Origin: Mycobacterium sp. KBS0706
GTDB taxonomy: Bacteria; Pseudomonadota; Alphaproteobacteria; DSM-16000; Inquilinaceae
DNA: 64,000 nucleotides
Direction of reading: 5' to 3'
NCBI RefSeq assembly: GCF_005938675.2
Contig: NZ_VCCH02000039.1
Span: 1 to 64,000 of the forward strand
Each line of letters opens with the position of its first letter. Positions within the stretch are counted from its first letter, which is position 1. Under the pieces are notes generated by a model. That model was not told the DNA's origin and did not search any database. It saw only the letters and a program-made list of their open reading frames with translations. Made by a program: the position numbers and the translations under genes. Positions 58,497 to 64,000 of this stretch are shown piece by piece.

Positions 58497-59560
58497 GCCG
58501 CCTCTTCGCCCTGGCCGCGCCGGTGCTGAAGGCGCTGCCGCCGGAGACCGCGCATCGGGCCACCATCACCGCGCTGAAGCTCGGCCTCGGCCCGACTGTG
58601 GCCGAGCCCGACGACCCGGTGCTGGCGGTGACGCTGTGGGGCCGGCGCTTCGCCAACCCGATCGGCCTCGCCGCCGGCTTCGACAAGGATGCCGAGGTGG
58701 TGGACCCGATGCTGCGGCTGGGCTTCGGCTTCGTCGAGATCGGCAGCGTCACGCCGCGGGCCCAGCCCGGCAACCCGCGGCCGCGGGCCTTCCGGCTGCC
58801 GGACCAGCAGGCGCTGATCAACCGCTACGGCTTCAACAACCACGGCCATGCCGCCGCCGTGGCCCGGCTGGAGGCGCGGCGGCTCAACGGCGCCGCAGTG
58901 TCCGGGCTTCTGGGCATCAATGTCGGCCGCAACAAGGACAGCCGCGACCCGGACGCCGACTATGCCGCCGGCATCCGCGCCTTCGCCCGGCTGGCCGACT
59001 ACCTGGTCGTCAACATCTCCTCGCCCAATACGCCGGGCCTGCGGGCGATGCAGAGCCGCGAGCCGCTGCAGCGCCTGCTGGCCACCGTCACCGCGGCGCG
59101 GGCCGACGGCACGGCGCGGCCGCCGATCCTGGTCAAGATCGCCCCCGACCTGACGCCGGAGGATCTGGAGGATCTCGCCGAGGTGACGCTGGCCGCCGGC
59201 ATCGACGGGCTGATCGTGTCCAACACCACCATCGCCCGCCCGGCCGGGCTGCCGGCGGACCTGGCCGGCGAACCCGGGGGGCTGAGCGGCAAGCCGCTGA
59301 TGCAGCCATCGACCGCGGTGCTGCGGCGGATGGCGAAGCTGATGGCCGGCCGGCTGCCGCTGGTCGGGGTCGGCGGCGTGGCCAGCGGCGCCGACGCCTA
59401 TGCCAAGATCCGCGCCGGCGCCAGCCTGGTGCAGTTGTACACCGCCCTGGCCTACCGCGGCCCCGGTCTGGTGGGCGAGATCAAGCGCGATTTGGCCGGC
59501 CGGCTGCGCGCCGACGGCTTCCGCTCGGTCGCCGAGGCGGTCGGCGCCGATCTGCACTAG
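58493..59560 (+). CDS. pyrD: Dihydroorotate dehydrogenase (quinone), class 2
   Basis: A 355-residue FMN enzyme at the inner membrane that oxidises dihydroorotate to orotate in pyrimidine synthesis, passing electrons to quinone. The N-terminal amphipathic helix (LFALAAPVLKALPPETAHR) is the class 2 membrane-binding part. NPIGLAAGFDKDAEVV, INRYGFNNHG, NISSPNTPGLR (with the catalytic Ser) and VSNTTIARP are intact. The GTG at 58493 overlaps the DUF952 stop by 4 bp, showing coupling. Confidence 0.95.
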   Translation: MSRLFALAAPVLKALPPETAHRATITALKLGLGPTVAEPDDPVLAVTLWGRRFANPIGLAAGFDKDAEVVDPMLRLGFGFVEIGSVTPRAQPGNPRPRAFRLPDQQALINRYGFNNHGHAAAVARLEARRLNGAAVSGLLGINVGRNKDSRDPDADYAAGIRAFARLADYLVVNISSPNTPGLRAMQSREPLQRLLATVTAARADGTARPPILVKIAPDLTPEDLEDLAEVTLAAGIDGLIVSNTTIARPAGLPADLAGEPGGLSGKPLMQPSTAVLRRMAKLMAGRLPLVGVGGVASGADAYAKIRAGASLVQLYTALAYRGPGLVGEIKRDLAGRLRADGFRSVAEAVGADLH

Positions 59561-59588
59561 ACCTGCACGGTTGCACCACATCGGTTCC

Positions 59589-60326
59589 TCAACTGCTGTT
59601 CGGCTTCAGTTCCCAGGGCGGGCGGCTCAGCTTCTTGCAGGTTTCCAGGTCGTACCAGCCGGGCTCGGTGAAGCGCCAGTACCGGCCTGCGTCCGGCCCG
59701 TCTTCAGGCCAACCCGACGACCCGGAGTCATCCGCCTTCGCCGCGCAGCCGTCGGCGCCGGAATGGTCCGGGTCCAGCCAGGCCGGGTCCGGGCGGATGC
59801 CCAGGTCGCGGCAGAGATGGATGACGACCTCCTCGAGCGGATGGTCGAGAAGCGCCAGCTCGGCGTCGAGATCCTCGTCCTCAATCAGCCGCTCCCACAG
59901 CTCGGCCGAGAGCCGCTCGGCCTTTTTGGCGTCGATCTTGTCGTCGGCGTCGATCGACCGGTTGACGGCGCGGGCCACCTGGCGGCGGCGCTGCGCCTTC
60001 TCCTCGCTTCGGGCCCGGACGGCGGCGGCCTTCTTCTCCGTCGTCTCCTGCTGCTCGCGGGCAAGCCGGACCTGCAGCGCCAGCGACCGGCGCAGGCTGC
60101 GGCCGGCGTCGTCGAAGATCGCCGAGAACGCCTTGGCCGCGGCGGGATCGCCGGCCTTGGCCGCAGCGAGCGCGGCCTGATGCATCGCCTCGGCCTGCTC
60201 CATCGCCATCTCGGCGAAGCGGTCGAGCATGCGCGCAGCGCGCTCCGCCCGATCCGGGTCGAGGCCCGGCGGGACGGAGGAGGCGGAGGCGGACTGCGGC
60301 TTGTTCATAGAACATATCATGAACAT
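59589..60326 (-). CDS. Unknown helical protein with a LexA box at its start
   Basis: A 245-residue hydrophilic protein with no recognised family. The middle (about 25-150) is predicted long helix/coiled coil, rich in Ala, Arg, Glu and Gln (for example RLAREQQETTEKKAAAVRAR). The C-terminal third has HPLEEVVIHLCRDLG, then an acidic stretch and PGWYDLETCKKLSRPPW. AGGCGG lies 6 nt before the ATG at 60326; an ATG at 60308 would give 239 residues. A GTTC-N7-GTTC LexA-type box covers the first codons, suggesting SOS control. Confidence 0.65.
   Translation of the reverse strand: MFMICSMNKPQSASASSVPPGLDPDRAERAARMLDRFAEMAMEQAEAMHQAALAAAKAGDPAAAKAFSAIFDDAGRSLRRSLALQVRLAREQQETTEKKAAAVRARSEEKAQRRRQVARAVNRSIDADDKIDAKKAERLSAELWERLIEDEDLDAELALLDHPLEEVVIHLCRDLGIRPDPAWLDPDHSGADGCAAKADDSGSSGWPEDGPDAGRYWRFTEPGWYDLETCKKLSRPPWELKPNSS
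60310..60324. promoter_or_regulatory. Alphaproteobacterial LexA box (SOS operator)
   Basis: GAAC-ATATCAT-GAAC is an exact GAAC-N7-GAAC direct repeat (GTTC-N7-GTTC on the gene's strand), the LexA-binding form of alphaproteobacteria. It overlaps the first codons of the 245-residue gene, or abuts the alternative start at 60308. A binding repressor there would block transcription start or early elongation. Confidence 0.65.
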
Positions 60327-60451
60327 AACGAGCCGCCTGCGCAATGAACATTGTGTTTAACGACATGGCGGAACCGGCCGGGCTGCAGAGCCGGGCCTCC
60401 GGCCGGGCGCGTCCTGTATAGCCGGCCTCGGTCTGGCGAGATCAGGCAGCC

Positions 60452-61342
60452 TCAGGCGCCGTTCGCCACGCCCGATTGCACATTCAGGATGAAGTCGCGC
60501 ATCAGCGCCGCGCATTCCCGATGGTGCGTCTCGAGCAGGAGATGCGCCGCGTCGTAGACATGCATGTCCAGCCGGTCGAGTTCGCGGGCATAGGCGAGCA
60601 CCTCGTCGATCTCGAAATACGGGTCGTGCCGGCCCCAGAGCAGGAGCGCGGGCGGTTGATGGTCGCGGTGATAGGCCGCGATTTCCAGTAACCGGGCGAC
60701 ATAGGCCCCATAGTCGGCGAAGATGCGGAATTGGATCTCCACGAGTCCCGGCCGGCTCATGCGCTCCCAGTCGAGGTGCCAGCCATCCGGCGCGAACAGC
60801 GGCGCGAGTCGGTCGGGGATGTCGCCGACATAGGTGTGCCGCACGCCCCTGAAGTTCAGCCATTCGGGAAGCTTCGCGCGGTTTTCGGGCGTGGGATCGG
60901 CCCAATAGGCCTTGTTCCCGTCCCAATCCGGGCCCAGGCCCTCCTCATGGGCGTTGCCGTTCTGGATGATCAGTCCCAGCACGCGGTCGGGACGTGCCAG
61001 CGCCAGGGCGTAGGCGACGGGCGCGCCGAAATCATGGACGTACAGGAAGAACCGCTCCAGCCCGATCTCGCGCGTCAGCGCGTCGACCGTCCGGGCCATG
61101 GCCTCGAACGTGTACGGGTAGTCGTCCGGCGCTTCGGTGAAGCCAAAGCCGGGCAGGTCGGGCGCCACGACGCGCGTCACTTCGGCTAGCGGGCCTATGA
61201 CGTCGCGGAAGCTGTATGACGAGCTGGGTTGGCCGTGCAGCAGCAGCACGCCGCTTGCCTCAGGCCAACCCGCCTCGCGATAGAACAGGGTCACCCCGTC
61301 GACCTCGATCATCCGATGCCTGGTCTTGTGAACGTCCAGCAT
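60452..61342 (-). CDS. Alpha/beta hydrolase, epoxide hydrolase/haloalkane dehalogenase type
   Basis: A 296-residue hydrolase. LLLHGQPSSSYSFRDV holds the oxyanion HGxP motif, and the nucleophile is Asp104 in YVHDFGAPVAYALAL, which separates it from serine esterases and places it with epoxide hydrolases and dehalogenases. The acid is likely in GRHDPYFEIDE and the histidine in DAAHLLLETHH. Divergent from the CGNR gene over a region holding a perfect palindrome, so probably under its control. Natural substrate unknown. Confidence 0.88.
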   Translation of the reverse strand: MLDVHKTRHRMIEVDGVTLFYREAGWPEASGVLLLHGQPSSSYSFRDVIGPLAEVTRVVAPDLPGFGFTEAPDDYPYTFEAMARTVDALTREIGLERFFLYVHDFGAPVAYALALARPDRVLGLIIQNGNAHEEGLGPDWDGNKAYWADPTPENRAKLPEWLNFRGVRHTYVGDIPDRLAPLFAPDGWHLDWERMSRPGLVEIQFRIFADYGAYVARLLEIAAYHRDHQPPALLLWGRHDPYFEIDEVLAYARELDRLDMHVYDAAHLLLETHHRECAALMRDFILNVQSGVANGA

Positions 61343-61438
61343 AGGCGTCTCCTTCGATCTGCCGGATCGACCCGCGGAAGGCGCGCGCCGTTCTTCGCGC
61401 TGTTCCGATGCGTCGAAACCGGATATTCATGCGATAGG

Positions 61439-61456
61439 GGTTAGCTTTTTCTAACC
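61439..61456. promoter_or_regulatory. Perfect palindrome in the hydrolase/CGNR divergent region
   Basis: GGTTAG-CTTTTT-CTAACC has two fully complementary 6-bp arms around a 6-bp spacer. It lies 97 bp upstream of the hydrolase start and 30 bp upstream of the CGNR gene start, where an autoregulatory operator would be expected. It is in a locally AT-rich patch. Confidence 0.55.
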
Positions 61457-61485
61457 TTATAACGACGGTTCAGCGGTTGAGTTCC

Positions 61486-62091
61486 ATGCCGGACGACGAG
61501 GATACGATGTGGCTGCCCGAGCATTTCGTCGGCGGGCATGCTGCCCTCGACCTTGCCAATGCCGTTTTCGACAGGCGAATGCCCGCGAAAGACAACGAGC
61601 TTCTGAAATCCGCCAGGGATGTCGGCGGCTGGCTCCGCGCAGCGGGCCTGGCCGACGATGCTCAGGCGCAGGCGGTTGCCGGCATCGCCGACGCCGGGCT
61701 GGTCGAGCGGGTCCGGGAGGTCAGGGAGGCGTCGTACGCCGTTTTCGCGGCGCGCGCCGCCGCCGGGTCGCCGCCGGCGGAGGCGCTCGGCCTGCTGTTC
61801 CGGCGCGCCGCGAACGGGCTCTCGGCCGGACCGCTCGAACTGTGCGGGACAAGACTGGAGCCCGACGCCGTCCAGTGGCAGGACCCGGAGGCCGTCGCCG
61901 CCTTCCTGGCCATGCTGTCGGTCGAGGCCTTCTTCACCCTGCCTGACGACAGGCTGCGCTCCTGCCCTCGCTGCGGGTGGCTCTTCGTTGACACGTCCCG
62001 CGGCGGAAAACGCCGCTGGTGCAGCATGCGAACCTGCGGGAACCGCGAAAAGGCATCGCGCCACAGCGCGCATGCCGCCGGGCGAGGGTAA
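61486..62091 (+). CDS. ABATE/CGNR zinc-finger regulator
   Basis: A 201-residue predicted transcription factor. The N-terminal ABATE domain starts FVGGHAALDLANAVFDRR, and the C-terminal CGNR zinc finger is complete: CPRCGWLFVDTS, then KRRWCSMRTCGNREKASRH, with four zinc cysteines. Such proteins are thought to bind a small ligand and DNA. It is divergent from the hydrolase. Starts at 61486 (chosen), 61477 (TTG) and 61507 are all possible. Its last 158 bp are read in the other direction by the MFS frame. Confidence 0.87.
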   Translation: MPDDEDTMWLPEHFVGGHAALDLANAVFDRRMPAKDNELLKSARDVGGWLRAAGLADDAQAQAVAGIADAGLVERVREVREASYAVFAARAAAGSPPAEALGLLFRRAANGLSAGPLELCGTRLEPDAVQWQDPEAVAAFLAMLSVEAFFTLPDDRLRSCPRCGWLFVDTSRGGKRRWCSMRTCGNREKASRHSAHAAGRG

Positions 62092-63529
62092 CGCTTAGAC
62101 CCGCGCCGATGGCAAGGCAGGCGGCGATACAGAGGATAGCGACGATGAAGGCCTGGGTGATGGCCGCCGGATCGGTGCGCGCGCCGAGGACGGTGTAGAA
62201 GATCCCGCCGATCACCGCGACGCTGAGCGCAGTGCTGACCTGCAGGGTCGAGACGGCGACGCCGGCGATCATTCCGGAAAAGGCCGGCGCGACGCGGCCC
62301 GTCACCATCCGCATCAGGGTCGGCAGCGCGAGCCCCTGTCCGAAACCGATGACGAACAGGATGGCGGCGAGCGGCACGGGCGCGGGGGGCACGCCGGCCG
62401 GCGCCGCCACGATGGCCCAGGCAAGGCCGGCGAACCCGGCAACCTCCAGCCCCATGCCGACCGGATTGACAGCGGCGCCGAGGATACGCCGGCAGAACGG
62501 GGTCGACAGCGGCCCCAGCAGGAATCCCGCACCGAACGGCAGGAAGACCAGGCCGGCGCCCAGCGCGGTCGCGTGCATCGCGTCCTGCAGATAGACCGAG
62601 AACAGGAGGAAGAAGGGCGCGATCACGTAGAACAGCAGCGCGATCAGCAGCGCGCGGCCCAGCCCCGGCGTCCGCATGGCGGCCGGATCGATCAGGGGCG
62701 TGCCGCCCGCCCGGGCCAGCCGGGTCTCGTAGCGCCAGAACAGCCACGCCAGCACCGGCGCCGCCAGGAGCGACAGCCAGGACCAGGGCGGCCAGCCCGC
62801 CTCGCGCCCCTCGATCAGCGGCACGATCAGGGCGCCCAGCGTCGCCGTCGACAGCGCCGAGCCGCCAAGGTCCAGCCTGTGCGCATCCGGCGCGCGCGTT
62901 TCCTTCAGCAGCGGAATGCCGAACAGCACGACCAGGATCGCCACCGGCAGGTTGACCAGGAAGATCGCCCGCCAGCCCAGGGCCAGGAGATCGAGCGAAA
63001 TCAGGATGCCGCCCAGCGCCTGGCCGACCACGGCGGCCAGGCCGAAGACCGCGCCATAGAGGCTGAGCGCGAGCGGCTTTTCGCTTTCAGGGAAGATCGC
63101 CTGCACCGATGCGAGCGCCTGCGGCGCCATCACCGCCGCCGTCACGCCCTGCAAGGCGCGCCCGGCGACCAGCGCCCATGGCGACCAGGCAAAGCCGCAC
63201 AGGATCGATGCCGCGGCGAAGCCCGTCAGCCCGATGAGGAACACCCGGCTGCGGCCATAGAGATCGCCAAGGCGCCCGCCGGTGATCAGCGTCACGGCAT
63301 AGAGCCCGGCATAGGCGGAAATGACCAGTTGCTCGGCGGAGGACGAGGCGTCCCATTCCCCGCGGATCGAGGGCAGCGCGACATTGACGATGAAGAAATC
63401 GAGCGGCGGCAAGAACGCGCCGACCAGCAGGATCACGAACATGACCCAGCGGCGCGGGTCGGGCGAGGCAACATCACCCCGGGGCCGGGGAGCCGGCGGG
63501 GTTTCCGGTTGGGATTCTATCGTGCTCAC
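61934..63529 (-). CDS. MFS drug/solute exporter of the DHA2 (EmrB/QacA) type
   Basis: A 531-residue transporter with 12-14 predicted helices. FLPPLDFFIVNVALPSIRG (helix 1), ITGGRLGDLYGRSRVFLIG (motif A) and LVAGRALQGVTAAVMAPQAL (motif B/C) are typical (residues 35-125). GTG at 63529, with GGAAG about 8 nt upstream. The frame does not stop at the end of the membrane domain (about 62100) but continues for about 50 Arg/Cys-rich residues antisense to the CGNR zinc finger. That tail is not a normal DHA2 ending. Confidence 0.88.
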   Translation of the reverse strand: MSTIESQPETPPAPRPRGDVASPDPRRWVMFVILLVGAFLPPLDFFIVNVALPSIRGEWDASSSAEQLVISAYAGLYAVTLITGGRLGDLYGRSRVFLIGLTGFAAASILCGFAWSPWALVAGRALQGVTAAVMAPQALASVQAIFPESEKPLALSLYGAVFGLAAVVGQALGGILISLDLLALGWRAIFLVNLPVAILVVLFGIPLLKETRAPDAHRLDLGGSALSTATLGALIVPLIEGREAGWPPWSWLSLLAAPVLAWLFWRYETRLARAGGTPLIDPAAMRTPGLGRALLIALLFYVIAPFFLLFSVYLQDAMHATALGAGLVFLPFGAGFLLGPLSTPFCRRILGAAVNPVGMGLEVAGFAGLAWAIVAAPAGVPPAPVPLAAILFVIGFGQGLALPTLMRMVTGRVAPAFSGMIAGVAVSTLQVSTALSVAVIGGIFYTVLGARTDPAAITQAFIVAILCIAACLAIGAGLSVTLARRHARCGAMPFRGSRRFACCTSGVFRRGTCQRRATRSEGRSAACRQAG

Positions 63530-63609
63530 GGATGCTTCCGTTCTTGATGGTGACTGCCGCCATCGCGGACCCGGCCAGGCCGCTCCAGCGGCGGTCTCGG
63601 TGGCGCCCC

Positions 63610-63909
63610 TCAGAGAGGGGACGCCAGGTTGCGCTGCGGCTTGACGGCCGTGACGAGGTCCACGTCGGCCATCACCCGCGCCGACTCCGGCGAGGCCAGC
63701 GCCATCCTCATGGCAGCTTCGTCCCGGAAGACACAGGTCGCGATGGCGATCAGGCCGCCGCCATCCCCCTGTGGAAAGAAGCCGGCGAGGCGCTCCAGCC
63801 CGTAGGGGCCCCAGCATTCGAGGACGAGCGGGAAGTGGACGTTGATCCAATGCTCGCGGTCGAAGCGCGTGTCGGCATCGCCGGCATAGGTCACGTACAT
63901 CGTGGTCAT
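63610..63909 (-). CDS. EthD family protein
   Basis: A 99-residue dimeric alpha-beta barrel protein. YVTYAGDADTRFDREHWINVHFPLVLE is the EthD hallmark start (residues 5-31), and ESARVMADVDLVTA is near the end. EthD proteins support breakdown of ethers and other compounds, but their exact role is unclear. It lies between the partial SDR gene (11 bp upstream) and the MFS gene on the same strand, suggesting one operon SDR-EthD-MFS. Confidence 0.88.
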   Translation of the reverse strand: MTTMYVTYAGDADTRFDREHWINVHFPLVLECWGPYGLERLAGFFPQGDGGGLIAIATCVFRDEAAMRMALASPESARVMADVDLVTAVKPQRNLASPL

Positions 63910-63920
63910 GGTGGGCTTCC

Positions 63921-64000
63921 TCAGCCTTGAGTGTCGAAATCGGTGGCGATGGAGATGTCGCGCCAGGCGGCGATGTCGGCGCGGAAGGCTTCGAGCTTCC
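63921..64000 (-). CDS. C-terminal end of a probable SDR oxidoreductase (cut by window edge)
   Basis: The visible 25 codons encode KLEAFRADIAAWRDISIATD and then FDTQG before the stop. The pattern D-I-A-A-W...S-x-A-T-D resembles the C-terminus of short-chain dehydrogenases, but too little is present for certainty. Same strand as EthD, 11 bp apart, and probably the first genes of that operon. Confidence 0.5.
   Translation of the reverse strand, partial: KLEAFRADIAAWRDISIATDFDTQG

Noticed and set aside
62573..63547. 324-codon plus-strand frame opposite the exporter
   Set aside because: Gln/Arg/Asp-rich shadow of the MFS gene without any domain.

Overview
The window is very GC-rich (roughly two thirds or more G+C by eye), gene-dense and chromosomal in character. 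Codon use, a CIRCE-controlled groESL pair, an ECF sigma factor with its DUF1109/NrsF anti-sigma, a Usg-family protein, DUF1489, quinone-linked PyrD, UbiA and an ETF-beta lysine methyltransferase homologue all point to an alphaproteobacterium. Rhodospirillales (Inquilinus/Azospirillum-like) is my best guess, not a proof. I count 69 protein genes (one cut by the right edge). I see no tRNA, rRNA, CRISPR array, insertion sequence or prophage.

Layout. 1-12.1 kb holds two halves of the leucine/isovalerate (liu) pathway on the minus strand: mccA-hmgL-DUF1489 at 178-3516, and mccB, a small membrane protein and an enoyl-CoA hydratase at 9381-12060. They are separated by 5.8 kb carrying a LysE exporter, a D-amino-acid dehydrogenase, a GH20 hexosaminidase behind a NagQ/DasR-like operator, an MBL-fold protein and a small oxidase-like membrane protein. 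12.2-19 kb carries a small lipoprotein, the four-gene Anbu proteasome-like operon (circularly permuted ATP-grasp, alpha-E, transglutaminase, Anbu), then gshA and rsmE. 19-27 kb is mostly housekeeping: a divergent DJ-1/GlxA pair, ubiA, a DUF488 pair, an ETFB-type methyltransferase, an L,D-transpeptidase lipoprotein and groES-groEL. 27-31 kb is a TRAP transporter with a divergent GntR regulator, then usg.

31-40 kb holds an aminotransferase, a GNAT/phasin-like pair, a secreted S1/P1-type nuclease behind a possible Pho box, a second LysE exporter, a class 3 asparaginase, a SpoU methyltransferase, a CPBP protease and a receiver protein. 39.5-42.6 kb is regulatory: two tandem paralogues of unknown function behind a strong Fur-box match, DUF1223, and NrsF/SigF. 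42.7-47.5 kb holds DUF1624, FkbM and BCAT genes, an S24-type repressor whose protease dyad is lost, and a D,D-carboxypeptidase. 47.6-53.2 kb has a thioesterase with a choline/carnitine-type binding protein, and an orphan SdhA co-transcribed with an MFS carrier next to a LysR regulator. 53.4-57.6 kb is two-component signalling. 57.6-64 kb contains DUF952-pyrD, an unknown gene with an alphaproteobacterial LexA box at its start, and a divergent hydrolase / CGNR-regulator / MFS / EthD / SDR cluster around a perfect palindrome.

Dispersed non-coding structure is notable. Two copies of a nested hairpin element (7871-7965 and 31199-31287) share arms, and a 200-bp inverted repeat lies at 32877-33075. 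The best candidates for poorly described biology are the Fur-box paralogue pair, the LexA-box gene, the Anbu/amide-ligase operon, the hairpin repeat family and the small membrane protein coupled to leucine catabolism. All function calls are from reading the sequence; no database search was run.
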